This document shows, piece by piece, positions 24,481 through 37,063 of a stretch of 64,000 bases of DNA. The stretch covers positions 2,235,795 through 2,299,794 of the forward strand of contig NW_025336401.1 of the NCBI RefSeq assembly GCF_004798865.1, written 5' to 3'. How positions within the stretch are numbered: position 1 is the first letter of the stretch; each line of letters starts with the position of its first letter. This stretch comes from Varanus komodoensis (Eukaryota > Chordata > Lepidosauria > Squamata > Varanidae). The notes under the pieces were generated by a model. It saw nothing but the letters and a program-made list of their open reading frames with translations, did not search any database and had not been told where the DNA came from. A program made the position numbers and the translations under genes.

Positions 24481-27400
24481 TCACTCACCCCACTCCCCTT
24501 TTAAGGGGAGGAGAAAGGGAAGGGCGAGAGAGAATAAGCAGCGGAGAAGCGGGGCAGCGGGTGAGCGGGGAGGGAAGGAAGCTAGGCCTTGTGTTCCTCT
24601 GGAAGCCGCGGCTGCTGCGGAGGGTGTGGAGCAGGCAGGAAAGCAAAGTCTTGGCTTGGTTTTAGCAGCACTGCTCGGATGCGGGAGAGAGACGGGATGG
24701 TGGAAAGGAGGTGGCAGCAGAAGAAAGCCTCATAAAGCCATACTGGGGCTGAGAGGGTAGGAGAGAGGGAAGGGGGCTCTGGAAAGGAGGGCTGGTGCTT
24801 GGCAGAAGGGGCAGAAATTAAGGAGTGGGCCGGACTGTAGCGAGGGGACACGAACCTTCCAAAGCAGGTGGCCAAAGCGTGGGCTGCGAGCCCGTCCAAC
24901 TCATGGCCAGGAAGAACGCAGGCTTCAGATCTCTTTTGATTTCCCTGGAAGCCTGAAATCCACCAGCCACAGGACACACGAGACTCGAAACCAAGGAACT
25001 CGGCGCCAGGGGTTTGTTGTGCTGGTCAGACACGCTTTCCCACGTGCAGGGAAAAGGGCGCCCCGTCTGAAATTAGTGTGGCCCCTGCCGTGGCGCTCTG
25101 GTCCCCCGTGGCCTCCGGCCACCACTGGCTTTGCACACCACGACCGACTCACACGCAAGTGAGCTGGTGCCACTAAGGCAGCGCTCTCTGGGCCCCACAA
25201 CTCCCTCCTGCCCGCAACACAGGCCCCAGGCCACGCCGACAGCGAGCAAGCCTCGCATTTTGTGCAAAATGCAACAGGCGGGAAGCAGCGCTCATGCACA
25301 TGAACGCACTGCCTTTGCTAACGTCGCACCAGCTCCAGAGTTCGTGGCAGAAACACTTTTCATTGGAAAGCCCACTTCTAAATGCTGTTGACAGACAGCA
25401 AACATTTCAGTCTGGCTCCGACCAGATGACGACACCACCGAAGAGGCTCATGAAGCCTCCAAAGGCCCCACCTATCAAAGATTAATAGGGGATGAAAGCA
25501 CTCGCTTTCCAGAAGAGCGGAGCCACCCCACAGGGGAGGCAATGGCAACCCCGCGAATTCTGCAGGGCCAAGACCACGGCGAAATCACAGCAAATTATGC
25601 AACAAGAGGGGGCAGCAAGAGCAAAGTCCAAGAGAGGAATGTTGGAATGTTTCTGTGATTTGCACCGCCCCCCCGCCCCGCCCCCCCCCAGGCAGCCAGC
25701 CAGGGCTCTGCAAGCAGGGCAGGTTGGCAGGGGACCGGCTCCATGAGCCTGAGACAACGCACCACGGCCCAAGTGGCAAACCCGTCCAGGGGAAAACGAT
25801 GGACGAGCTAGGCACCCGGGTGAGGCGGCCAGGGGAGCCAATGCTGCCATTCTCTGGGCCTCACCACCCCCAAATGCTCAAGCCCAAGATACAGACAAGC
25901 AAATCCGACACCAAAACCCCCAACTGGGCAGGTGGGAGGCCAGAAGGGGGGGGGGGCTAGGTGGCGTCCTGCCCAGTGACACAAGCTCGACTCTTTGCCT
26001 GGTGGATCTGATTTCGCTGCAATGAGCTCCTGGTTCTTGGACCTCCCTTACATCCTTCTACCAAAGCAGCCGAGAGGTTCCAGGGCAAGGCCTGGAAAAA
26101 GACCCAACTTCCTCGTAACACACACAGCAAGGACAGAAAGAGAAGCTGAGGTTGTGGCAGACTGCTGAATAAACAGCATGCATCTGCCAGGGAGAAAGCA
26201 AGATCCGTGACCACGAACAAAATGGCAATACCTTACTGTCCCCAAAGCAAATCTGCAGTGCCATCACATTTGGAATGCCACACATGATGAGGTCATGGCA
26301 CTTTAAAAGGAATATTGTAAGGCAGAACAAGAATCAAGAGGGCAACCGGAACTGTGCGGCAGCTGGGGCAAGTCCCGCCAGGAAAGTTTGCAAAGTTTGG
26401 AGAGGTTTCATTTGGAACAAAATTGGTAAGGGAATGCATAATATGGAGAAATTAGGTAGAAAGATAAAGCTCTGCTCCTCATCTCCTTTCCAAAGTTGCT
26501 GGCACCAAAGTAAAGGCTATTCTTTTTGTAGATTCTTCCCCATACTCAAGAAATACTAATTTACGTATCGATTCCACTACCCTGCAGCTCTTGACTTAAT
26601 GTGGAAGCCCTGTGTAAACAACTCAGCTCTCTGGAAAAAGGGACCAGTCCCTCCCTGGGCAGTTGGCTGGCCAGAGAGAAGGGAGGGTGTCACAGAAAGG
26701 AAGGGGGTCCCCACCTACTTCTGCCCCCCCCCCCCAAGACTGGCTTCAGCACTCTCATTGCCAGCATCTAGAAGATGTCCACGATCAGATTACCCCAAGG
26801 GAATGGGGCCCTGGATGGAGCTTCCTTCCCACCTCTGCCCTAAACCAGCCAGGGAACCCCTGAAAACCTATTTCACTTAATGGTCAAGTGTACAGGGGAC
26901 TTCCTATCACTACCATTCAAAAGGCCTTTGTGCAGCTATTCTGTCTTTTCTTCCTTACCCCCGTTTCCCAGGTAAGAAGACAGAGTGGTGGAAAACACAG
27001 GACGAGAACATGGCAACATCTGGGCTGTGTCCCCTCCTTGTAAATTTCTGTGGGTGGGGAAAGGTGGCCACACATTAAAATCCTCATCTGGAAGGAACCG
27101 AATGTACCGCATGGTCAAGATGCTCCCCTGGTCACCAAATCCATGTGAAAGTGACGCTGTGGTTCCAACTTCCAAAAATAAGGAAGTATCTTCCAATGGA
27201 AAGGGACTTCTAAGTGTTGCTCAGCTGCCGAGCAAAGAATCTTCCCAGAGATCGGGCAATGGAAGGACGAGTATTTCAGTTCACTGGAAGACACGGAGTG
27301 ACGACAAGGAAACTCCGGTGAAAGTGCAGACACACTGCATCCAGCCACAGGCCCTGCAACATTTGGCTCCTGCTTTTCTGGAGCGTGTCTGCTTGGCCTG

Positions 27401-27815
27401 GCAGGATGAGGCCCTGAGTGACTCCAGTGACAAGGGCAGGTCCCGGAGCTGAAGGTGCTGAGGGACCGGCAGGATGCCTGGGCTGTTGTCGAGGGCAGGG
27501 GCTGGCCCGGATGAGACCTTCCCCTTCGGCTGCTGTCTGGAGAATGTCTACTGGTACAGACATCCTAACAGTTCCTTCTGGAACGAGGCAACGTGACTGC
27601 GTGTTAAGAAGCGCGCTTTCCATCTTGCTATCCAATACGTGCCAGCAAACCACCCTGAAGTTTAGCCACTTCGTACGTGAACTTTTCCCTGCCGTGTTGC
27701 TTTTGAGTGAGGCTTTTTGACTGGGGAAAAGCATCTTACAAATGAAGGAAGGAGAAGCAATGCAAGAACCACCGGCTTCCTGGAAGACCAAGAACTGCGC
27801 CTGCAAACTCAGGGA

Positions 27816-27951
27816 ATGCTGCCTTCCCCAGTGAGGGAGCTCTCCAGATGTTTTGACTGCAACTCCCCTCAGCCCCAGCCAGGAGGGCTAACGGCCAGGG
27901 AGGCTGGGAGCTGAAGTCCAAAGATGTGAAGAGCTTCTTGCCCATCCCTGG
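27816..27951. mobile_element. palindromic hAT-like MITE, near full length
   Basis: The left half has 'ctccagatgttttgactgca' and 'actcccctcagccccagcc'; the right half has 'gctgggagctgaagtcc' and 'aaagatgtgaagagc' in inverted order. Same family as 21710-21842. Confidence 0.72.
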
Positions 27952-28009
27952 GCGCACAGGACCAGGCTAGAATAAACCCAACGCTCTCTGAAACGGAAGG
28001 CTCATGGCT

Positions 28010-28060
28010 CAAAATCAGACCCCACTTTGCATACAGAAAGCCCCAGGTTTGGTTTGGTTC
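28010..28060 (+). mobile_element. lizard-type tRNA-headed SINE, head fragment
   Basis: 'ctttgcatacagaaagcccc' and 'aggtttggttt' match the anticodon-loop to B-box part of the same SINE. Confidence 0.5.
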
Positions 28061-28635
28061 GGGGTGGGGGGTTGGAATAATTCAGGCAATGGCCTGGTGG
28101 GTCCGTGTGGTTACAGGTCCGTAGCAGCCACCCGTGCTCAGTGCTGGTTTGCCCTTGAAAGCCCAAAGTGGCCAGGGAGTAGCTAAGGACACCTCGTGGA
28201 GGAGACCATCCCCCGGAGGACTTGCTCCGCATGCTGAAGGCTCCAGCTTCAACCTCTGGCCCACCTCTGCCTGCGAGGCCCCAGAGCATCACCGCTACCT
28301 GTTCTCCCTCATCACTGCAGCTTGTGGGGAAAAAAATCCACCGCTTAAGCCGGTGTGGTATGAAGAGGCCCTTCTTTCCCACTGTTCCGAACCTTGCACC
28401 AATCCCTGCACAGTCTTCCTGTTACACGCCCCCTGATGTTAATTTGCAATTCCAGGTCCAGATCTGGCACCCCAAGCCCCCGTTCTCTTTGCGAAATAAA
28501 TCCCGAGTTGCCATACGAGAGAGCAAATAAAGCATCAGGTGCGCACGCTGTTTAAAATTAAACCTGTCCTGCAAGGGCTGGGTTATTTGCCATGGCCTGT
28601 CCTGTCCAAGAAGACTTGTTTGCCCATAGTGATCA

Positions 28636-28643
28636 TGACGTCA
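28636..28643. promoter_or_regulatory. CRE-like palindrome
   Basis: TGACGTCA is a perfect full CRE, the CREB/ATF site. It lies in a repeat-free part of the large intron. A single site of this length can occur by chance. Confidence 0.3.
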
Positions 28644-29074
28644 GCTCACCGGGCAGCAAAAACAGCCTGCCAATGACACACGAAACGGGACAAGGACTTT
28701 AGCAGACCATTCAACACTCTAGCTCTGGTGGTGCAGAAGATGCTTTTGTGCATCACCACATGCTTTTCGCGCACTCCAAATGGGTGCCCAGATAATGATC
28801 TGGGCTTGTGTGCGAAGCATGTCCCATTACTAATCCCCTTCGCACGGAAGGTGCTCCAGGTGAGATGTCAGAGGAGCCTTAGTCCAGCTTTTAGCAACCT
28901 GGAACTCACAGTCTAACATGTCTGGAGGGGACCAGGGAGGCACTGGACTGAAGGCTGCATCATCCAAACAAGCCCTGTCTCCCAGTTTGTGTTGCTTTGC
29001 TAAGACTCTCTGGAAATTAGCAGGGATCTCTCATGGGAAGATCAGGCAAAGGGAGCTGAGAAAGCCTACTTCTA

Positions 29075-29600
29075 ATATAGAAACAAATAGAGCGAGTCAG
29101 AAGGACCCTCCTGGGCCATCTAGTCTGACCCCCGGCTCCAGCCGGCTCCGCTCACAACATTTTATTTATTTATACATTTATTAAAACATTTCTATGCCTC
29201 CCCATTCGCCGAAGCCGCGGGGCGGCTCACAACATAAAGTTAAAATACAAAAAATAACAATATAAAATAAGTCGCCCTGTGCATGTCCAGCCTTTCCTTG
29301 AACACCCACACCGATGGGGCCTCAACTACCTCCCGTGGAAACCCATTCCACACCCTCGGGGTCCTGACTGTCAGGAAGTGCTTCCTGGAATCTAAAAGGA
29401 ACCTGGGTTCCCTGAGTTTTGCTCTGTTGTAGCGTGTCCTGCCTTCCTCTGCAGGGGAGAACAGGTCTCTCCCCACCTCCATGTGACACCCCCTCACGTA
29501 CCTGCATTTCACCAACAGATCCCCTCTGAGTCTCCTCCAGGCTGAAGAGACCCAGCTGAAGAGACCCAGAGGAGACCCATCACCTTCTGGTGCTCTGCAC
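29075..29600 (-). mobile_element. CR1 LINE 3' end, split by another LINE tail
   Basis: The minus strand encodes the CR1 reverse transcriptase C-terminus (VRTPRVWNGFPREVVEAP, then VFKERLDMH). The terminal 3' part is at 29083-29158. Between the two lies an unrelated LINE tail (29159-29270), so the CR1 copy was already present when the second element inserted. The copy is 5'-truncated. Confidence 0.87.
29159..29270 (-). mobile_element. L2-like LINE tail nested inside a CR1 copy
   Basis: In reverse complement this reads 'gttgtgagccgccccgcgg' followed by 'ggcatagaaatgttttaata' and an (AATA)n-like tail, the same tail as the copies at 40742 and 53495. It interrupts the CR1 sequence cleanly. Confidence 0.75.
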
Positions 29601-30177
29601 AGCTGCAGAAGAGTGTGAAATCTGCTCTAGACAAGGTCCAGCGGCAAGTCAGACCAGCAAACTTGCTGACACAAACTCAGTCACCCCAATGGAAAGTGAG
29701 TTTTGGCGGCTGCAATATATGGGCTGTGCTTGCTTATAATTCCCTTGGAAACTATGTTATTTTGTTCATGCTTGTCTGTTTATATTAGTTTTTCTTTTAT
29801 TCTACATTTTCTTCTATGTATTTGCATATGCTAAGAAAATAAAAATGATTAAAAAACAAATGCAAAGTGAAACTCGGGCAACCTTCAAAATTTGCATGTT
29901 GCAAAATTTTTAAAATTTTACAGTGCTGTTCTCCACATGAAAAATGTGTCTGTTAGAAAAGTGAAGGTTTAAATATGCACAGTGTTTAGAAAAATGTTTG
30001 CAAAATGTGCGTATGAAGCAACAATGCATACAAAAACTTGTACATTAGGAGAAATGTCATAAAACACAGGCACACTTGCATGTGAATGTTGCCACGAATT
30101 ATCAAAGTCCTGGATGAGCTGAATTTAAGATTGGACAAGTAAGAAATGGGAATTGACAAATTTGCCCATCCCTTCCA

Positions 30178-30232
30178 AGAAGGCTGCGACTGTGTTGCAA
30201 CTACAACTCCCATCACTGCTAGTCAACTTGAC
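30178..30232. mobile_element. palindromic MITE, half copy
   Basis: 'caactacaactcccatcact' and 'gctagtcaacttg' match one arm. It directly precedes the CR1 copy at 30230. Confidence 0.5.
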
Positions 30233-30700
30233 CAATCTGGGACTGTTCGGCTCAGAAAAACGGTAAGGAAGGGGAGACATGATGCAGGTGTACAAAATTA
30301 GGCATGGTGTAAAAAAGTGGAGGAGGAGACCTTTTTCTCTCAGTCTCATGATACGAGAACCCAAAGAGGTCCCCTGAAGTTGGGCATCAGTGCAAGATCC
30401 AGGGCAGAAGAAAAGAAAGGATTTTTCGATACTACACAGACTTAAGCTGTGGATTTCCCCCCCCCACAAGCTGTGGTGAAGTCCACCAATTTGCATGGAT
30501 TTATTTATTTGTTTAGACACGTATTTATAGGCTGCCTATAACTGCTGAGGCCTTCCTAGGGGGCTGCCTTTAAAGGGGGGCTGGACAAATTTTAGAAGGA
30601 GAAAGCTCTCCAAGGTTACTAGTCCTGATGGACATGTACTGCTTCTAGGCAGAGGCATAGGAGGTTCTCTTGCACTTATATGCCGCTTATGGTTTTCCCA
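30230..30700 (+). mobile_element. CR1-clade LINE 3' fragment
   Basis: The plus strand reads, across small breaks, RGDMMQVYKIRHGVKK, then SQSHDTRTQRGPLKL and later GGLDKF, the conserved C-terminal reverse transcriptase pattern of CR1 elements. A short AT-rich tail of another repeat (about 30497-30565) seems to sit inside it. The copy is truncated and decayed. Confidence 0.8.
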
Positions 30701-31514
30701 GGGTCAGCTGGGGGAACTGATCTGGACGGACCTTGTTCGGATGCAGATAAACCTCCCCCTATGCACTTTCACCGCACCCCAAATCATTCTGCTTACCTCT
30801 GTTGTGCCACCCTGTAATCAACATTTTTGTAAGCTCAGCAAAACGTAGGCAACCTGTCAAAGAGCAGCTGTAGCAATTGCAGCATCTGCTGCCTTTTGGA
30901 ATCTGATCATTCCTGCCCTGAACGGCAAACCAGCCTCGTTTGCCCCAATCTCTGCAGCTTTGGGCCTTGCCTTTCAACTAACTTGAACTGCATCCTCATC
31001 TTCCAACCAAGCAACCACTTGCAGGTCAAATTCCGCAAGGCACGCTCAGGCGGAGAGATCCCAGCTCTGCGTCTGGGAGATGTGAGCAAGGACGGAGAAG
31101 CCAAGACGGACAAAGACTTTCACGGCCTTCTCAAAGGCACTTGGCTCGCGTGACGCCTTCCAGGTGCTCACAGGGCACAGGCAATCTCCTGGCAGCAATC
31201 TAGAGGCAAAGGGAGGCAACATGTATGCTGCGTGCAAAGCATGTGAGGCCGCGTGGAGCAGCCGAGCGCTCCTGAAATATTCATGTGGCTTCCAGCTCCT
31301 CGCTACGATGATTCTCTCTTCCCAGTTCGCACATGTGTCCCCGGAACATCCCCTCCAGCAGCAAGCGCCTGCTGCTGCAGATGTGCGAGAAGAAAAGGCA
31401 GGCTGGGGAGAACAGACGCCCACGGAGTTCAAAAGCCCTGCCCAAAAATGCCCATGGGCACAGGGGTGTCTGGCGGAGAAGATCAGAGCTGCTTTCGAGC
31501 CAGGCAGGGAAACT

Positions 31515-31575
31515 GGAGCCCTCCAGATGTCCTGGACCAGAAGGCCCATCACCCCTGAGCACTGCCCAGAATGGA
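31515..31575. mobile_element. palindromic MITE, half copy
   Basis: 'gagccctccagatgtcctgg' followed by 'cccatcacccctgag' matches one arm of the family. Confidence 0.55.
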
Positions 31576-33298
31576 TGGGGCTGATGGGTACCGAAGGGCA
31601 CCTGCTTTCTACCACCGTCACCTTCAAATCTGTCTGCCTACCAGACACCTACCAATCTCGTTCCGTCTAGGAAGGACTCTGAGTGCCTATGCACACAGGA
31701 GCTGCCAGCAATCACTCCGCAAAGCCATGGGGCCACTATTCCGCTCTTTTTAAAAAACCTATTTTGATAGGGAACGAGATGGGGAAAGCAAGGGGAAAGC
31801 AAGAGAGGGTTACAGACTGAAAACAGCCGTCTTTTCGGCCCCCAGTGCAATTCTGCAACATGATGCTGCCACAGAGGGCTGGTATGGAAAAGGCTGGTCC
31901 TCGATCGCCCCATCGCACTCTAGTAGGATGGGAGAGGGAGAACCCCCCCATCCCATGCATAATTTAAAACACTGTTTTAATTTTATCCCCCCACCTAATA
32001 AAAATTCTTAACAATTCTGACTCCAGGCCATTGTTGCAAGGCAGACAAGATGCTCTCAGTGCCTTAAATCTGCCATTCGCGGTCTCAGCTGATCTGTTTT
32101 TAATGGCTTAAAGGCCACATTACAGACCACTTGGCAGGGTGTTAAATGGGACATCAGCACTGAAATATTGAGAAAGTCACCATTCAAATATGGACAGCAT
32201 AACTGTTTGGGTGTTTTTTTTTAAGTAATGGTTTGGTTAAGGTAAACAAGATTCCTTCTGTGCAACAAACTGGTATTTCTCTCAATTTATTATGTGCACT
32301 TTTAAGGATTACTGTCAGTTCAGTTGGCTTAATTATATAGACCTGCCAGGATGTAACACAATCTGAAAGAATGGCAGATTGCAATGTCATAAATGCTACT
32401 GGCTTCCCCCTCCACACAGGGCTCTCTAGGCAGTTCTTTTTAGGGGTCGAAGAGCAAGAGCCACCCAGGTGAGGGCAAGGTCTCTTTCCACTGCAATGCT
32501 CCCCTTCCCTCCTTCTCACAACCAAATGCAGCCTTTTTCCTGACCCTCAAAAGGAAAAGCGAGCATTTCTGCACCTGCAAAAGGTGTGCCTTCTGAAGCA
32601 ATGCACTCTTCCGCCAATAAACTGAAGTGTGAACAGGCAGTTTGCTGGAGAAAAGGAAAGCACATTTTCAAAACAATGTGCTTGCACAAGGGCACGCTTT
32701 CTCAACTGCACACATGAACTCAAAAGAGAAGTTCAGGAAACTGGAAAAAAGAATGTGCTTTCTGTGCATATTCAGGGGTGCAAACAGGACCTATCTGCAT
32801 GATTTATGAACAGGAAGGACATTCCTCATATATCCCTAGCCTTCTCCCTTTCCCATGAGTCCGGAGCTGCTGCTGGAAAGAAAAGGACTGGTACTTTTTC
32901 TTGGCAACACCTACGCCGCACTGTGTGTTCCTCGCTTCCTCAAGAGGTTTGAAGGCCACAGTGCGAGAAAGCTCCACATTTAGTGGGGGGTGAGGAGACC
33001 TATGCAAGGTAAGCTGCAGCAGTCATGCAAACGAGTCAGGCTGGTTTGTCTCCAAGTCAGAAATCCACATACGGAAACCAACTTGTCCAGAGATAAAACC
33101 GCACTTCAAGTCACTGTGCTGGACGGGCACCAAGTGCAGGACTCAAACCAAATAGCTGCACAAAATATTTAGGCACTGAGCAAATGTCATAAAAAAGCAA
33201 TGTAAACACATTAATCTTCTTATCCAAAATATTGTGCTGCAGCCTCTGGGAACAACATAAAGCATTCAAGGACAGGGCAGAACAAAGGAGGGAATGAA

Positions 33299-33300
<2 letters not shown>

Positions 33301-33336
<36 letters not shown>
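33301..33336. repeat. (CA)18 microsatellite
   Basis: Uninterrupted CA units in the large intron, followed by GGGA units. On the sense strand of the gene it is (TG)n, a type that can bind TDP-43 or CELF proteins in RNA. Confidence 0.95.
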
Positions 33337-33339
<3 letters not shown>

Positions 33340-35654
33340 GGAGGGAGGGAGCGTGCGAGCCACTTTTTAAATACAACAGTTTGACTCAGCATGCTTCAGG
33401 CTTTACTGATCCTGTACTTGATGAATAATCCACGGCAAAAGTGAAGTCCATGAGCAAAGCACTGGTAGGACTACTTCAGAGAAACGGGAAACTGCCTGGG
33501 TTAACCAAAGCACAGATCCTTCCATGCAAACCGGTCTGAGCCTTAAGATCATCTTGGAAGAACCTTGGTCTGAGTCACCAGCTCAGCCCATCAGAGAATG
33601 AGCAGAGCAAGCAGGGCCTTTGCAATGGGGGCACCACAGGCCTGGCATATTTTTTCTTAAAGATCTGCCAGGCTTTCATATGATATCAAAGACTGTTGCT
33701 TCTCCTAGAGTTATTGTAGTGGTTTTAACACCATTAAACGCAGCCTGGGAGCACAATACTCGAAGAAGCGCCTCTCTCAACTGCAATCTTTCCAGAGGCT
33801 GCATGCACTCAACAACCAGGACCTTGCTCCCAGCACCAGCTGCACAGAGGGGACCAGCAAGAGACCGCTCTCCCTGAGAAGGCCTCCAGCGACAGAATGA
33901 CCCTTCGCCGAGCTTGTAACCTTTCCAGCATCAGGTTAAGACAGCTCTTTGGGCAAAGATGTTCTCACTTATCCAGAGACTCAAGGGGATTACGCATCCC
34001 AGGTGTTTTTCTTCAACAAGGTCATTCTCCACTGAATGTTTTCAGCATTTTAAATTTTTTATCTTGCTTTTGATAAGAACGTACGGTCTCCCTTAATTGC
34101 ATGGTATTTATGTGCTTCTGCAAACCACCCAGAGCGATTTGGCTGCTGGGCTGTACAGATTTGAAAGGACTCCCCATGATAACATGGTCCAGGAGGCCTC
34201 TTTTGACTCGCTATGTTTCTACAGCGTGTCTTGTTTTTCTTCAATAGGCCCTTTTGGGAGGGCTCTGGATATTTTGTCCATTGCAAGGCTGTCCTAAGGC
34301 GCAGAAAACTATAAAGAGGAAACTGAACACGTTTGACCTGCAACGAAACACCTACATTCCCAAGTGTCAACCAGACAGACCCTTTCCCAGCATACTCCAT
34401 TCCACTTTTCCTCATCCTGGGCCTCCACACACAGCATTTACCTGGCATTCTGCTACTGGGATGTTTGTGGGGGGTTTCCGTGGTCCTCTAGGCTTCCCCC
34501 ACACCCTGAACAGTTTTGTACTTTTGCAAACCTCAGGTTTCCCGAGAGCAGGCGAATGCTCCTCTTGAAGGGCTGGCACTGAGCTAATGAATTTGCTGTG
34601 AGTATTCTAGACTGAACCGCCCTCGTTAATTGTGCCACTTTGGTTTATTTTCATCATCATCACCACGTATTTATTTATAGTGCACCATCAACCACTCACG
34701 GATGACACGGCCGCAAGGGGAGACAGAATTCCCGGCAAAGCTTTCGCGGGGGCCTCGCTCTTCTGGTGTCGAGGAGGGGAATCGGCACTCCAGGGGCCGA
34801 AGACAGACTGAAACAGGGGTTGAGACACTGGCAACTTTGGAGGGCAGTGTCCGGGGCTTCTTTCCCTGATGGCTGGAGTGGAGCCCAGGTGGCCTTTTAG
34901 GCTCAGAAGCAGGACAATAAAGCTTAAAGGGCGTGATTCTAGGCACCCTGAGACAGGAAGCCGGGTGTCCAGCTCCCCGCACGGCCCAGCCAACCAGCCA
35001 CGGTGGCCGCCAAATGTCCCTATGCTTTTACTTCAGTAAATGCCCATGGGCAGCAGGCAGCGCTCCAAAAGGAAGATTCGGGGCCCAGCCTGAGCGAGCC
35101 AGCCCTGACACCACCTCTGCCTTGTGGGTTTCACTGAAATCTGGGCCTGCAGGGCTGAGTTTCAACGAAGCGGGTGATGAGAGGGACCCTGCAGCCCAGG
35201 ACCCTGGGGGTGGAGCCGAACCAGCTGCGCCATGCACTGACCTGGCAGAAGGCAAGCGTCCTTTCCCATTCACCCATCTAATTCCTATCGCACCCACTGC
35301 TGCCTCAGTCGACACCACTGCCCCAAAGCAGGGGCCAGCAAGTGCAGACTGCCCCCCGTCACGTCTGTGCTGCCCCAACCTTGACCGGGCCCCTGAGCAG
35401 GGCCCCCTCCAGGGGCCCCACCTGCCTGTTGGGAAAATACACCAGCGGCCCGTCCAGTTCCAGGAGGCGATGATGTCCGCTGGATGAATGCAGCCGGGGC
35501 ACGGTGCTGGATTTGGTCCAGGGAGACCAATTCCGTGCATTAACCCAGAGGGCTGAAGAGGAGGGGCCAGAGAGTTATGGGCAGGGTGGATGCAGCAAGT
35601 AATGCAAAACCAAATGCGACAGATGGACGGACGGACGGACGATGCCTGCCAGGC

Positions 35655-35795
35655 AGGAGGCCTCAGGTTCTGTTCTGGCATCTCCAAGCAGAGCTGGAAA
35701 AGGTCGCTTCCTGAAACGCTGGATCGTTAGCCAGTCTAAGTCCCACTGAACTAGAGGGACCCACACTCTGACTGGGCAAGAGGGCAGCTTCCTGG
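35655..35795 (+). mobile_element. lizard-type tRNA-headed SINE, 3' body
   Basis: 'ggttctgttctggcatctcc', 'gaaacgctgg', 'agccagtctaag' and the end 'gagggcagcttcctgggta' follow the body of the same SINE in order. The head is missing. Confidence 0.72.
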
Positions 35796-37063
35796 GTACC
35801 AGTGGGCAGCCTAACCCCCATCTCAGCGCTGCGCTGATGCACTGCAATGGGATAAGCACAAACTACCTGTGGGGCAGATGAGCATTTATGAGTTTGCTAG
35901 AACTTTTGCATCCCGACACTGGATCCCCAGACAGGATCCCACCCCATGCACACTCCAAAGCAGCTAACCATCAAATAAAAACAAGGAATAAAATCGCGAT
36001 GTTATAAATGGCTAGCAAAGATCTTCCAGCAGCACAGAATGAACAACCTGGAGCAAGGCCATCTCAGACCAATCTAATCCGCCCTTCTTGGAAAAGCAGC
36101 ATTTTAAAGCTGGTGGCAAAAGGGGGGTGGGAAGATGCTAGCCAGCTCTCAAGAGGCTGCAAGTTCCACAAATTCAGCTCCCTTTTCTAGAAGAGAGAAA
36201 TAAGACCGTCACCCTTTCCCCTCCTGAGGGATCAGTTCCTGCAACCCACTAATGTGCAAACCAGTCATTCCAGCTCGTCATCGCTCTGAGTTCGTCTGCC
36301 AAGAGGACGCTCTTTTGGATGCAGGAAACGGCAGCAGCCATTCCGGCGAGCCGGCGGGAAACTGTGGTCATGTGACCTGCCTTTGCATTGTTCAAATGAG
36401 GCGAGAAACCGGCCAGGAGCGTGCGCAGAAGGGGCCAGCGCTCTGTGGGGGAGGCCAAAAAGCGAGCCGAGTGTGCACGGGGCTGCCCAGCTCGATTCAT
36501 TTTGCTGCCTGTGCGACCGTACTGCTCTCTCAGGTAGCCTTCCTGCTTTCCCAGAGCATGCAAAGAGCATGCAACTGGGTGAAAAAGGAGAAGGAAAGGC
36601 CATTTTTCATCTAAACCCGGCTGTAACGGCTGGTCGGAGGGCAGACTAACCAAGCGCCTGAGATGAAGCACAAGCCAGGAAATGTCCAGTGCAAAACTTT
36701 AACGCTCCCCATGAAACCATCATCAGGTACCCAAAAATGGGCCAGTCTCTCTCTTGCCCTCGGCCTTCCCCGTCTGCAATATGGGTGCATGCACACTGTC
36801 CTCATACCCAGCACTTTTACTGGATCTCTGCGAGGTCCTTCCAAGCCTGTTCGTCTGAGATCTTTTAAGCGGGGTTGCTAAGGGTGGAGGACAGGGCAGC
36901 TCCATCCCTGCAGAATGCACGGTCCACCCATGTGCCACAGCTCCCTCGCCACAGCTCTGGAGGAAACCGGCTGTGAGCCGCCACGGGGTGCTTGTGGAAG
37001 CGAGTGACAGGGAACACACCAACGCAGTGAGGGCCAGGAGGGGAGGTGGGAAGCGGTCCTTAC

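Larger units (their letters stand above)
11281..37063 (-). other. large MBNL3 intron between the start-codon exon and coding exon 2
   Basis: A 25.8 kb intron without any supported internal exon. It holds CR1, L2-like, SINE and MITE fragments, simple repeats, a CRE-like site at 28636-28643 and an AT-rich block at about 32020-32350. Open frames up to 219 residues (for example 35028-35687 minus, 16362-17018 plus) are GC-rich, show no family similarity and were not called as genes. Between the listed repeats, the stretches 11290-13160, 18420-21700, 24230-27810 and 31580-35650 hold nothing else that I recognise. Confidence 0.8.

Noticed and set aside
35028-35687. 219-residue minus-strand open frame in the large intron
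   Set aside because: Proline- and glycine-rich peptide without known motifs; part overlaps a SINE. No splice or start context supports it.
36878-37063. Extension of the start-codon exon frame past finger 2
   Set aside because: Finger 2 is completed properly only by splicing to 11280; the extension has no finger ligands.
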